Positions 17,064 through 25,725 of a stretch of 64,000 nucleotides of DNA are shown piece by piece. Source of the DNA: an uncultured Marinifilum sp. (GTDB taxonomy: Bacteria > Bacteroidota > Bacteroidia > Bacteroidales > Marinifilaceae); NCBI RefSeq assembly GCF_963677195.1, contig NZ_OY781918.1, positions 3,956,923 through 4,020,922 of the forward strand, given 5' to 3'. The stretch's first letter is position 1, and each line of letters opens with the position of its first letter. Under the pieces are notes generated by a model, which did no database searches, was not told where the DNA came from, and was given only the letters and a program-made list of their open reading frames with translations. Position numbers and translations under genes: made by a program.

Positions 17064-18182
17064 TTATGATACTTTTCTGTGCATTTTAACAGCAAAAGTT
17101 ATAGCTGATAAGGCAAAAAATCCTAATATCATCAGGTCTTTTATGATATCAAAAAATCCAGATCCTTTTAGCAATATCATTCTAATAATTTTAATAAAAT
17201 ATGCAATTGGATTTAGAGTATTTAATTTCTGTCCCCATTCAGGCATACTTTCAATTGGAGTAAACAAACCACTCATTAAAAGAAAAATAACCATAAAAAA
17301 CCATGCAATAAACATAGACTGTTGTTGTGTATCTGTTTGAGAGGAAATTAATAAGCCAAAACCCAAAATAACAAGTAAATATACAAATGCAACCAAATAA
17401 ATTAACCAAACCGAACCTAAGAATGGAATTTTAAATCCAAAGGCTGCAATCAAAAGTCCAAATCCCAATTCTAAAAAGCCAATTACCAAAAAGGGAATTA
17501 GTTTGGCCATTAAAAACTGTGATTTTTTTATTGGTGTAACATTAATTTGCTCTATGGTTCCAATTTCTTTTTCTCGTACTACATTCATTGCAGACAAAAA
17601 CAAGGCAACAACGGTAACCAACAATACGAGAATTCCTGGTAACATATAGGGAATGTATTTCATTTCCGGATTAAACTGATGAGAATAAGTAGATTGAACT
17701 GAAATATTAGAACTGCCTTTTCCGGCTTCAAAAACTTCCGATATAATAAATCCACTATAATCGTTTATAACAGAACTTATGTAAGCATTATACAAGCCTG
17801 CCGAACTGGCATTTATTGCATTTACCAATACTTGCACCGATACTTGAGTTTTTAAATCGACCGATTTTCCAAAGTCTTCGTTAAATACAAGAATAGCATC
17901 TATATTATCTTTAAATAACTCTTTCTCTGCTTCTACCTCCGAAAAACCAACTTCTTTAACTGTAAAAAATGGCGATCCGTTAAATTTAGATATCAGCTCT
18001 CTGGAATGACTTGATAGATCTTTATCGACGACATATAAATTGGTGTTTTTCATGTCGTAGGTAGCTGCAAAAGACAATATACAAAGCTGTAGTACAGGCA
18101 TTACAAATATGATTGGTAACATTCCTTTGTTACGAAAAATCTGTAAAAATTCTTTTTGTAATAAATATTTTAATACTCGCAT
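17064..18182 (-). CDS. ABC-2 type transporter permease (YbhR-like)
   Basis: 372 residues: one N-terminal membrane helix, a periplasmic domain of about 150 residues (LYVVDKDLSSHSRELISKF), then five helices in the C-terminal half with the intracellular coupling motif MNVVREKEIGTIEQINVTPIKKSQF. This is the layout of exporter permeases YbhR/YbhS/YhhJ. It is the last gene of the efflux operon, 17 bases after its partner permease. The two probably form a heterodimeric membrane channel driven by the two ATPases. Confidence 0.9.
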   Translation of the reverse strand: MRVLKYLLQKEFLQIFRNKGMLPIIFVMPVLQLCILSFAATYDMKNTNLYVVDKDLSSHSRELISKFNGSPFFTVKEVGFSEVEAEKELFKDNIDAILVFNEDFGKSVDLKTQVSVQVLVNAINASSAGLYNAYISSVINDYSGFIISEVFEAGKGSSNISVQSTYSHQFNPEMKYIPYMLPGILVLLVTVVALFLSAMNVVREKEIGTIEQINVTPIKKSQFLMAKLIPFLVIGFLELGFGLLIAAFGFKIPFLGSVWLIYLVAFVYLLVILGFGLLISSQTDTQQQSMFIAWFFMVIFLLMSGLFTPIESMPEWGQKLNTLNPIAYFIKIIRMILLKGSGFFDIIKDLMILGFFALSAITFAVKMHRKVS

Positions 18183-18199
18183 AATTGTTTCTTTCTAAA

Positions 18200-19306
18200 T
18201 TACTCCAATCTTGTTTTAAACTTTTTTAAGCTTAGAGCAATAAAAGCAAATGTCATTGCAATTAATATTAATGTTTCCTTCCACACATATTCAATTCCAA
18301 CTCCTTTTAGCATTATATTTTTCAGTATAACAATAAACCATTTTGGAGGAATTATATTACTAAAAACTTGCAGAGCAACAGGCATGTTTCGAATTGGAAA
18401 AATAAAACCAGACAAAATAATGGTGGGCAGCATTAAAACAAACATGGAAAGCATCATGGCTACTTGTTGATTTTTAGCTACTGTTGATATAAATATACCT
18501 ATTGATAGAGCTAAAAATATAAACAGAATACTTTCGACCATTAACAATATAAAACTACCCAAAACCGGAACTCCAAATACAAAATAACCCATTCCTACAA
18601 TAACCATAGCGTTAATAAAGGATAATGCTAAATATGGAGTAACTTTACCTAATATAATTTGCAATGGATTTAATGGAGAAACCAATAATATTTCCATTGT
18701 TCCCAATTCTTTTTCCCGGGCTATTGATATTGAAGTCATCATTGCTGATACCAGCATTAATATTGTGGCCATAATACCAGGAATAAACATAAATACACTT
18801 TCTAAATTCGAGTTAAAATACATGCGCGATTTGGCTCGAATAGAAAATGGAATTTGCTTTCCGCTATTAATTTCGATATTGTAATTCTTAAGAATACCCT
18901 GTAAATAATTTACCTCTAAATTTGCAGTATTAGGATCTGATGCATCTGTAAGAATTTGAATATTCCCTTTTGAATTTTTGATTAGATTCTTCCCAAAATC
19001 GGGTTCAAAAACCAAAATTAACTTCACATCTCCTTTTCGAAAAACTGCATCGGCCTCTTCTAGCGACTGCAAATTATCCGACAATGTAAAATAACCCGAT
19101 GAGGTAATCTTATGAATAAGCTCTACAGAATATTCATCCTTAGAGTGATCTAAAACAGCCATTTTAACATCTTTAAGATCGGTACTAATTACATAACCAA
19201 AAAGAAGAATTTGAACAATGGGCATTCCAAACAGAATAAGCATTGATCGTTTATCTCGAAAAATATGGTAAAACTCTTTTTTTAAAAATCCGATAAATCG
19301 ATTCAT
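18200..19306 (-). CDS. ABC-2 type transporter permease (YbhS-like)
   Basis: 368 residues of the same layout as the next gene: an N-terminal helix (FGMPIVQILLFGYVIST), a periplasmic region, then SISIAREKELGTMEILLVSPLNPLQIILGK as coupling loop and four to five helices. The product is expected to pair with the YbhR-like permease. It starts 18 bases after the second ATPase gene. Resemblance to its downstream neighbour suggests an old duplication. Confidence 0.9.
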   Translation of the reverse strand: MNRFIGFLKKEFYHIFRDKRSMLILFGMPIVQILLFGYVISTDLKDVKMAVLDHSKDEYSVELIHKITSSGYFTLSDNLQSLEEADAVFRKGDVKLILVFEPDFGKNLIKNSKGNIQILTDASDPNTANLEVNYLQGILKNYNIEINSGKQIPFSIRAKSRMYFNSNLESVFMFIPGIMATILMLVSAMMTSISIAREKELGTMEILLVSPLNPLQIILGKVTPYLALSFINAMVIVGMGYFVFGVPVLGSFILLMVESILFIFLALSIGIFISTVAKNQQVAMMLSMFVLMLPTIILSGFIFPIRNMPVALQVFSNIIPPKWFIVILKNIMLKGVGIEYVWKETLILIAMTFAFIALSLKKFKTRLE

Positions 19307-19324
19307 TTCATATTATTTTTATAC

Positions 19325-20071
19325 TTACTCAATATTTGTAGCATGTCTTGCCAAAATCAAAAATACCTGATCCATATCGGCAACATTAAACTGTTTCTTT
19401 AGCATTTCGGGTGTATCGAGAGCCTCTATTTTTCCATCGACCATTATCGAAACCCTATCGCAATATTCTGCCTCATCCATATAATGAGTTGTTACAAATA
19501 CGGTTATTCCCGATCTTGCTGCATCGTAAATTAAATCCCAAAATTGTCTTCTGGTTACCGGATCAACACCACCTGTTGGTTCATCGAGAAATACAATTTC
19601 TGGATCGTGAAAAATAGCAACCGAAAAGGCCAATTTCTGCTTCCACCCTAAAGGCAAAGCACTAATCATTTTATTTCTGGCATGTTGCAAATCTAACTTA
19701 TCCAACAAATCGTCGGCTTTCAATTTAATTTCAGTTTTTGATAAACCATAAATACCTCCATAAAAACGGATATTTTCATATACTGTTAAATCCTCGTAAA
19801 GTGAGAATTTCTGGCTCATGTAACCTATATTTCTTTTAAGCAATTCTCGCTGTTTATAAACATCAAATCCGGCAACACTTATTTCTCCCGAACTAGGATA
19901 TGATAAACCACAAAGTATTTTTATTGCAGTTGTTTTACCAGCGCCATTAGCTCCCAAAAAACCAAAAATTTCACCTTTCGATACCTCAAATGACAAATCA
20001 TTATTCGCAGTAAAATCTCCAAATTTTTTGTACATGTTTTTCACACGTATCACTTTTTCCTTCTTATTCAT
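19325..20071 (-). CDS. ABC transporter ATP-binding protein (C-terminal half of a YbhF-like pair)
   Basis: 248 residues with Walker A GANGAGKTTAIK (about 40-51), the Q-loop in MSQKFSLYEDLTVYENI, a degenerate signature ALPLGWKQKLA, Walker B VFLDEPTGGVDP and the H-loop VTTHYMDEAE. The signature LPLGWKQ departs from LSGGxxQ but is usual for the second ATPase domain of YbhF. Its first eight bases overlap the end of the other ATPase gene, indicating translational coupling. In E. coli the two domains are one protein; here they are separate. Confidence 0.92.
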   Translation of the reverse strand: MNKKEKVIRVKNMYKKFGDFTANNDLSFEVSKGEIFGFLGANGAGKTTAIKILCGLSYPSSGEISVAGFDVYKQRELLKRNIGYMSQKFSLYEDLTVYENIRFYGGIYGLSKTEIKLKADDLLDKLDLQHARNKMISALPLGWKQKLAFSVAIFHDPEIVFLDEPTGGVDPVTRRQFWDLIYDAARSGITVFVTTHYMDEAEYCDRVSIMVDGKIEALDTPEMLKKQFNVADMDQVFLILARHATNIE

Positions 20072-20990
20072 GTAGCTTAGGTTTAGAACTTAATGCCATA
20101 AAGCAATCTTCTATGCCTGGATTTACTTTCTCTATTGTAATATCCAATCGCCCTTTACTGTTCAAATACCGTTCTAATTCATTCACAGAAAATTTATTTC
20201 TTGAATCGGTATAATGTAAACTTTGTCCGAACAAAAACACCGAATTGGTATGTTCATATTCCCTTAAATCGAGTAAGGCTTGATAATTATCCTTGCATTT
20301 TACAGCATACAAGTCTTTCTCAAAATTATCTACAATTTCTGTTGGTGTATTTACCTGTAAAAGTTCGCCATCCTGAATTAAAGCAACGCGTTCACATAAG
20401 TTAGCCTCATCCATATATGGTGTTGCTACAACTATTGTAATTCCTCTGCTTTTTAAACCTTTTAGCATCTGCCAAAATTCCGATCTGGAAACAGAATCAA
20501 CCCCGGTAGTTGGCTCATCTAACAATAGAATTTTTGGCTGATGAATTAAAGCACAACAAAGCGCTAATTTCTGTTTCATTCCGCCAGATAGTTTACCCGC
20601 CAAACGATCTTTAAATGGTTCTATTTGCACCCATATATCACGAATCATATCCATATTCGCCTCAATAGTGGTATTAAAAACCGTGGCAAAAAATTCCAAA
20701 TTTTCAATTACACTTAAATCCTGATAAAGAGAGAATTTACCTGGCATATAGCCCAAGAGATTTCTAATTTTCTTGTATTGCTTAACACTATCTATTTGGC
20801 ACAATCTTGCAAATCCTTCATCAGGCAACAATAAAGTCGCCAATAATCTAAAAAGTGTTGTTTTACCAGCTCCATCGGGACCAATTAAGCCAAATAATTC
20901 TCCCGATTTAATATCTAAATTGATATTTTTAAGAGCCTGAACATTAGCATAACTTTTACTTAAATTATCTATGCGTATACTTGCATCCAT
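20064..20990 (-). CDS. ABC transporter ATP-binding protein (N-terminal half of a YbhF-like pair)
   Basis: 308 residues: Walker A GPDGAGKTTLFR (about 37-48), MPGKFSLYQDLSVIENL, canonical signature KLSGGMKQKLALCCALIH, Walker B LLLDEPTTGVDS, then VATPYMDEANLCERV where the usual switch His is Pro. The C-terminal 90 residues form the extra domain seen after ATPases of drug exporters. The GPDGAGKTT and ATPYMDEA features mark the first domain of YbhF-type proteins. It lies six bases after the HlyD gene and overlaps the next ATPase by eight bases. Confidence 0.92.
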   Translation of the reverse strand: MDASIRIDNLSKSYANVQALKNINLDIKSGELFGLIGPDGAGKTTLFRLLATLLLPDEGFARLCQIDSVKQYKKIRNLLGYMPGKFSLYQDLSVIENLEFFATVFNTTIEANMDMIRDIWVQIEPFKDRLAGKLSGGMKQKLALCCALIHQPKILLLDEPTTGVDSVSRSEFWQMLKGLKSRGITIVVATPYMDEANLCERVALIQDGELLQVNTPTEIVDNFEKDLYAVKCKDNYQALLDLREYEHTNSVFLFGQSLHYTDSRNKFSVNELERYLNSKGRLDITIEKVNPGIEDCFMALSSKPKLHE

Positions 20991-20996
20991 AATTGT

Positions 20997-21878
20997 CTAG
21001 AATTTAATTTCTCCTGGCATACCTATTTTAAGGCGACCATCGTTAGCAACTCTAACTTTAACAGCATACACTAATTTTACTCTCTCCTTTTTGGTTTGAA
21101 TAATTTTAGGAGTAAACTCCGATTGAGAAGAAATCCAAGTTACATTTCCTTTTAAAATATAATTCTCTTTCTCATTTTTATCTATCAACACATTTACTTC
21201 CTCACCAATTTTTACTTTCGAAATCTGATCTCCACTTACATAAACTCTTAAGTCTAAACTTCTTAAATCGGCTAATTTGAATAAAGGCGTACCCGTATTT
21301 ACCATTTCGTAAGCCTCATGATATTTTTCGAGAACCGTTGCAGCTTCGGGAACGTAAATCTTACTTTTTTCAATCAGATCGTTCAAGGCATCTACTTTTC
21401 GAGTAACATTTTCTATTTCGCCCAATACTTTAGCATTTTCGGTTTTCACCGACTGAATTTGTTTCTGAACCACCAATATATTTCCATTGATATCGTCTAC
21501 TTGCTTTCTTGTTGCCGCTTTATCTGCAAACATTTTATCAATACGAATTTTATCCTTTTTAAGAATTGACAATTGTTCTTGATACACTGCAATTCTTGAA
21601 ATAATATTCTGAACACCAGAAGCAATAGATCTCCTTTGAGCCTTTAACTGTTCTTTCTGCAAAAACAATTGAGTGGTATCAATCAAGCCAACCTGTTCTG
21701 CTTTTGTAAACACATCGCCTTCTTCTAAGTCAAGACTTAATATTTTCCCGCTATTTTCGGCCGATATCATATATTCAGTTGCTTCGAAATTTCCGTAAGC
21801 ATCCGATTCATTATTATTTTGATTGCATGCCGATGTTAAAAATACAAGGGCTACTGCTATTGTTGTAATAAATTTCAT
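20997..21878 (-). CDS. HlyD-family periplasmic adaptor lipoprotein (YbhG-like)
   Basis: 293 residues. A lipoprotein signal ends at Cys in VFLTSACNQ, so the protein is anchored to the inner membrane. The first lipoyl half (GNFEATEYMISAENSGKILSLDLEEGDVF) leads to a long coiled-coil hairpin (about 70-175), the second lipoyl half and a beta-barrel domain. It bridges the ABC exporter and the TolC protein encoded just upstream (12-base gap). Size and coiled coil match YbhG/EmrA-type adaptors of ABC exporters. Confidence 0.9.
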   Translation of the reverse strand: MKFITTIAVALVFLTSACNQNNNESDAYGNFEATEYMISAENSGKILSLDLEEGDVFTKAEQVGLIDTTQLFLQKEQLKAQRRSIASGVQNIISRIAVYQEQLSILKKDKIRIDKMFADKAATRKQVDDINGNILVVQKQIQSVKTENAKVLGEIENVTRKVDALNDLIEKSKIYVPEAATVLEKYHEAYEMVNTGTPLFKLADLRSLDLRVYVSGDQISKVKIGEEVNVLIDKNEKENYILKGNVTWISSQSEFTPKIIQTKKERVKLVYAVKVRVANDGRLKIGMPGEIKF

Positions 21879-21890
21879 TTTACTAACTCT

Positions 21891-23180
21891 TTAAATTCCT
21901 TTAATTCTATTGTATTCAGCTATCGATTGCTGCAATTGAATACTATGATATTCCTTATTCAATTTTGCCTGAACTTCTTTATTTAAATCTTCCAGGTAAT
22001 CACTCGAAGTAATCACACCATTATCCAACTGAGAAGCTGAACTTTTGCTCACAGCAGTTTGCAATTCAATTATGGCATCATCTTTTTCCAAAAGAATAAT
22101 GAATCTCCTAATTTTACTCGTCTCATTACCTATTTCTATTAATTGATTTTTAGTAAAACTTAATTCCTTCGTATCAATTAAATCTTTTCGAATAGCTATT
22201 TCTTTTTGCTTGCGCTGATTCAATTTCCAATCGAAAATATTCCATGAAATTTTGGCTCCTAACATATAGTAAGTATCAAATTCATCTTTCAATTGATTGT
22301 AAGTGGGATTTCCATAACCTACTTGCCCAAAACCTGTAATTACAGGAGATCGATCTTTTTTTAGCAATTGTTTTTGAGCTTCCAACAATGATTTTTGACT
22401 GGAGTACATTTCATATTCAGGTCGAAGCTTATGAATAACTTCCGAATTGCTCATTAATATATGCTCATATTTAGTTTCTTCAAGCTTTATGTCGGCACTC
22501 AATTTTTTTCCTGTTAAATTCGAAAGCACCGAAAAAGAAGACTCTTCCATCGAGTTTAACTCCTGAACCTGCTGATCGATTAATAAAAGTTCCGACTGCA
22601 ATACCTTTAAATTGGCAGACAAAACAAGTCCGTTCTCAACGGCCGATTTAATTTGCTGCAAGCGATTCGAAATGGTCTTTTGCTTATCCTGTAAAATTAA
22701 TTTACTTTTTCGCACCAAGTGTATTCCATAAAATGCAGCATTTACCTTTGCCCTTAATTGGTACATCTGAATTTCGAGATTATTAATTTCAACTTCAGAA
22801 CTTTTCTTTTCTACCTCGATTCGTTTTTTGGTTTTCCCTCCATCGAAAATTAATTGCTCAATATCTAGATTTAGGGCGTATCTATCTTTAGGAGCTACTG
22901 GTGCATTTACACCTGGTAAACTAATTCCTGTAACATCCGACTGATAACTAACTTGTCCGTTTGCAAAAAATCTTGGCAAATAAGAAACCTTTAAATTTTC
23001 CACATTCAACTCAGAAGACTCACTTAAGAGTTCCTTCCCTTTCAATAATGGATAATTTTTTTGTACTTCCTCTTGAATTTGACTTAAGCTTAAAACACTT
23101 TCTTGTGCACAACTTATTTGAATCTTAAAAAAGATTATCAGTAAAAAAATGTATTTACTATTTCTAATAACCACAGTCAT
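21891..23180 (-). CDS. TolC-family outer-membrane efflux protein
   Basis: 429 residues with a signal peptide (FLLIIFFKIQISCAQ) and two long helical repeats typical of outer-membrane efflux proteins: LSLSQIQEEVQKNYPLLKG at the start and a second copy from about residue 230. LEQLIFDGGKTKKRIEVEKKSSEVE and ISWNIFDWKLNQRKQKEIA are the strand-turn-helix elements of the two halves. It supplies the outer-membrane duct of the exporter. It lies eight bases after tetR and twelve before the adaptor gene. Confidence 0.92.
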   Translation of the reverse strand: MTVVIRNSKYIFLLIIFFKIQISCAQESVLSLSQIQEEVQKNYPLLKGKELLSESSELNVENLKVSYLPRFFANGQVSYQSDVTGISLPGVNAPVAPKDRYALNLDIEQLIFDGGKTKKRIEVEKKSSEVEINNLEIQMYQLRAKVNAAFYGIHLVRKSKLILQDKQKTISNRLQQIKSAVENGLVLSANLKVLQSELLLIDQQVQELNSMEESSFSVLSNLTGKKLSADIKLEETKYEHILMSNSEVIHKLRPEYEMYSSQKSLLEAQKQLLKKDRSPVITGFGQVGYGNPTYNQLKDEFDTYYMLGAKISWNIFDWKLNQRKQKEIAIRKDLIDTKELSFTKNQLIEIGNETSKIRRFIILLEKDDAIIELQTAVSKSSASQLDNGVITSSDYLEDLNKEVQAKLNKEYHSIQLQQSIAEYNRIKGI

Positions 23181-23188
23181 AATAAAAT

Positions 23189-23803
23189 TTATATACTTAT
23201 TGATTGAATTACAAAATCGGCAACCCTTTCTGCTCTATTTTTTAGTAGCTCGTCTATTCCCTCCTTTTTATACAACAATTCGGTAACCAAAGGACGAGCA
23301 ATAAAAGGAAATATAGATAAGCTTATAATATTTATAATTAGTTCCCTAGGATCTATTTCTCTAATTATTCCTTTATTTATTGCTGTACTTATTTGATTTA
23401 ATGTTGTATTCATATTTTCTCCAATACCCCTGGTATTTATCAAATGAAAAATTCTTGACGGATCGGTATTAACCTCGTTTAATACAAAATTTGGAATAAA
23501 CGGATACTCTATTAATACCTTTTGATACAAATAACAAATATTCCTTATTTTGGGAAACAATTCAGAATCGTCGGCCAGGAAGCTAGCCATAGGCTTTGTA
23601 AGTTTAGCAAATGCTTCATCGAAAACCTGTTCAAACAACTTCTCCTTATTCCGATAATAGTAATGCAACAGTGCCTTATTAATTCCGGCAGTATCAGCTA
23701 TTTCTTGCATTCTAGCACCAGCTAAACCTTTTTTCGCGAAAATTTGTCGTGCGGCAATTAAAATATTCCCTTCTGTTTCTATTGACTTTTTACTTTCTTT
23801 CAT
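23189..23803 (-). CDS. TetR/AcrR-family repressor of the efflux operon
   Basis: 204 residues. The N-terminal HTH (ILIAARQIFAKKGLAGARMQEIADTAGINKALLHYYYRNKEKLFEQVF) is a textbook TetR domain, followed by a helical ligand-binding domain with no recognisable ligand. It is the first gene of the seven-gene operon. Palindromes of TTAACC-N4-GGTTAA flank and overlap the promoter just upstream, so autoregulation and control of the whole pump are very likely. The arrangement resembles E. coli CecR (YbiH) with ybhGFSR. Confidence 0.93.
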   Translation of the reverse strand: MKESKKSIETEGNILIAARQIFAKKGLAGARMQEIADTAGINKALLHYYYRNKEKLFEQVFDEAFAKLTKPMASFLADDSELFPKIRNICYLYQKVLIEYPFIPNFVLNEVNTDPSRIFHLINTRGIGENMNTTLNQISTAINKGIIREIDPRELIINIISLSIFPFIARPLVTELLYKKEGIDELLKNRAERVADFVIQSISI

Positions 23804-23806
23804 ATT

Positions 23807-23822
23807 TTAACCGTTTGGTTAA
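23807..23822. promoter_or_regulatory. TetR operator site 1
   Basis: The perfect palindrome TTAACCGTTTGGTTAA sits directly before the tetR start codon in the leader. Confidence 0.7.
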
Positions 23823-23837
23823 TTGTTTTTCAAAAAT

Positions 23838-23865
23838 AAACCATACGGTTTAACCGTTTGGTTAA
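23838..23865. promoter_or_regulatory. TetR operator site 2 with an abutting half-strength copy
   Basis: The same 16-base palindrome as site 1 lies at 23850-23865, exactly where transcription should start. It is directly preceded by the weaker palindrome AAACCATACGGTTT at 23838-23851, sharing the GGTT. Binding here would block initiation. Confidence 0.7.
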
Positions 23866-23867
23866 TG

Positions 23868-23897
23868 CAAATGTATTGCATTTTATGTAATCACAAA
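23868..23897 (-). promoter_or_regulatory. Promoter of the tetR-efflux operon
   Basis: On the minus strand TTTG (23894-23897) is separated by 18 bases from TACATTTG (23868-23875), a near-perfect Bacteroidota -33/-7 promoter. Predicted start of transcription is near 23861, inside operator 2. Confidence 0.7.
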
Positions 23898-23913
23898 AAA
23901 AATAGAGTATTTT

Positions 23914-23933
23914 TTTTAACCAAATGGTTAAAA
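23914..23933. promoter_or_regulatory. TetR operator site 3, upstream of the -33 box
   Basis: TTTTAACCAAATGGTTAAAA is a 20-base palindrome with the same AACC-N4-GGTT core. It lies 17 bases upstream of the -33 element and could allow looping or cooperative binding. Confidence 0.65.
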
Positions 23934-23941
23934 CGCACAAT

Positions 23942-23972
23942 AAAAAAAGAGGATACCCATTGGCATCCTCTT
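23942..23972 (-). terminator. Terminator of the DUF1015 gene / serine operon
   Basis: AAGAGGAT at 23947-23954 pairs with ATCCTCTT at 23965-23972, with two further G-C pairs inside. Seven T follow on the minus strand. Confidence 0.8.
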
Positions 23973-23993
23973 AATATATCAAGTAAGTTTTTC

Positions 23994-25244
23994 TTAGTCT
24001 AACTTGTGAATTAACAAACCAGAACGAAGCTTAGGCTCGAACCAGGTTGTTTTTGGAGGCATAATATTTCCAGTATCGGCAATATCAATTAATTGTTGCA
24101 TAGATACTGCATACAATGCAAATGCAACTTTCATATCTCCAGAATCAACTCTTTGCTTTAATTCTCCTAATCCGCGAATACCACCTACAAATTCTACGCG
24201 CGTAGTTGTACGAAGATCTTTAACATCAAGAAGTTTATTTAAAACATGATCTGAAAGAATGGTTACATCCAATACTCCTATTGGATCTTTATCGTCGAAA
24301 GTACCATTTTTGGCATTAAGTTTATACCATTTACCACCAAGATACATTGAGAATTCGTGCAATACTGCAGGTTTGTAAATAGCCTCTCCCATACATTCCA
24401 CTTCGAAAGTATCTTCCAGCTTATTTAAGAATTCTTCTTCCGACATACCATTCAAATCCTTTACTACACGGTTATAATCAATAATTTTTAATTGATTATC
24501 TGGGAAATGCACAGCCATAAAATAGTTGTACTCCTCATCGCCTGTATGATTTGGATTTTTAGCAGCAAACTCATCGCCAATGCGAGCAGCAGCGGCTGTT
24601 CTGTGGTGTCCGTCAGCCACATAAGTAGCAGGAACTTTAGTTGCAAACAGCTCTTCCAACTCTTTGTTGGTAGCAGCATCGTTTACTGGCCAAAAATGAT
24701 GACCAAATCCGTCTTCTGCAACAAAATCATATTCTGCAGCCTCATTCTCTACGATGTTTGCAACAATTGCGTCGATCTCAGGAACAGCTTTATACGAAAA
24801 GAATACTGGCTCTAGGTTAGCCTCGGTATAACGAGTTAAAATCATTCGATCTTCCTCTTTATCCGGACGAGTTAATTCATGTTTTTTGATTACTCCATTT
24901 CTATAATCTTCGCAAGCAGCATTAGCAACAATACCATACTGGGTTCTTCCATCCATCGTTTGCGCGTAGATATAAAATTTAGCTTCAGCATCTTGTTTTA
25001 ACCATCCTTTTTCCTGGAACATTTTAAAATTGGATACGGATTTTTCGTACACCTCTTCCGAGTGAACATCTGTTCCGGCAGGACAATCAATTTCTGCACG
25101 AGTTACATGAAGTAAAGAACAATCTTTTCCTTCAGCCATTTTAGCAGCTTCTTCCGAATTCATTACATCATACGGCAAACATGCTAAATCTTTCGAAATT
25201 TCTTTTGTAGGACGTAAGCCCTTAAATGGTTTTACTATAGCCAT
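23994..25244 (-). CDS. DUF1015 family protein, serine-operon associated
   Basis: 416 residues of the DUF1015 family, recognised by the N-terminal VKPFKGLRPTKEISKDLACLPYDVMN and the central YVADGHHRTAAAARIG. The His-rich motif looks catalytic, but no activity is generally established. In Bacteroidota this family often follows serC and serA, as it does here, so a role linked to serine or phosphoserine metabolism is a fair inference. A broken four-helix-bundle gene separates it from serA. Confidence 0.8.
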   Translation of the reverse strand: MAIVKPFKGLRPTKEISKDLACLPYDVMNSEEAAKMAEGKDCSLLHVTRAEIDCPAGTDVHSEEVYEKSVSNFKMFQEKGWLKQDAEAKFYIYAQTMDGRTQYGIVANAACEDYRNGVIKKHELTRPDKEEDRMILTRYTEANLEPVFFSYKAVPEIDAIVANIVENEAAEYDFVAEDGFGHHFWPVNDAATNKELEELFATKVPATYVADGHHRTAAAARIGDEFAAKNPNHTGDEEYNYFMAVHFPDNQLKIIDYNRVVKDLNGMSEEEFLNKLEDTFEVECMGEAIYKPAVLHEFSMYLGGKWYKLNAKNGTFDDKDPIGVLDVTILSDHVLNKLLDVKDLRTTTRVEFVGGIRGLGELKQRVDSGDMKVAFALYAVSMQQLIDIADTGNIMPPKTTWFEPKLRSGLLIHKLD

Positions 25245-25297
25245 TGTTAGTTGTGTTTGTGTTGTTAATTTTGTGTATTTGTTATTGTGTAATTTCG

Positions 25298-25676
25298 TTA
25301 TTTTGTAAAATTAACATCAAGTTTTCGTTCAAGATATTTTTTATAACCTGAAGACATCTTAGATAAATATGTTAATATAGTTCTCATCTCGTTAAAATGA
25401 ATTTTATCAATATAATTTTGCTGTAATGCTATTTCAGTAAACCAGACATTCTCGAATCGAACCTTTGGATATTCTTAAATATTTTGAAGAGAGGAGGATT
25501 GTTTCACCATACCCCTCTCCAATATTTAATGCTACAAAATTTGCTGCTCTTCGATATTGATTTGTTAATCCAAATTTTACATCAATTGGAAATCTTTTGG
25601 TTTGTTCATAAACTAACTTAATCATATCTAAGGATTTTTGATAAAAGTCTAATTTTTCGAAATCAAAGATTAACAA
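25298..25676 (-). pseudogene. Frameshifted four-helix-bundle (S23/23S rRNA-intervening-sequence type) protein
   Basis: The first frame gives FDFEKLDFYQKSLDMIKLVYEQ and LTNQYRRAANFVALNIGEGYGE, the start of the 23S-rRNA-IVS/four-helix-bundle family. It stops after RGSIREC-like sequence at 25434. A second frame picks up at once with TEIALQQNYIDKIHFNEM and continues to a stop at 25298-25300, completing the expected length of about 120 residues. A single indel near 25438-25445 separates the two. Either the gene is dead, or the base call is wrong. Such genes are often found inserted between unrelated genes in Bacteroidota. Confidence 0.7.
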
Positions 25677-25725
25677 TCTATTTTCTATATTACAAATTCA
25701 CGAATTCACAAAGTCACTAGATTTT

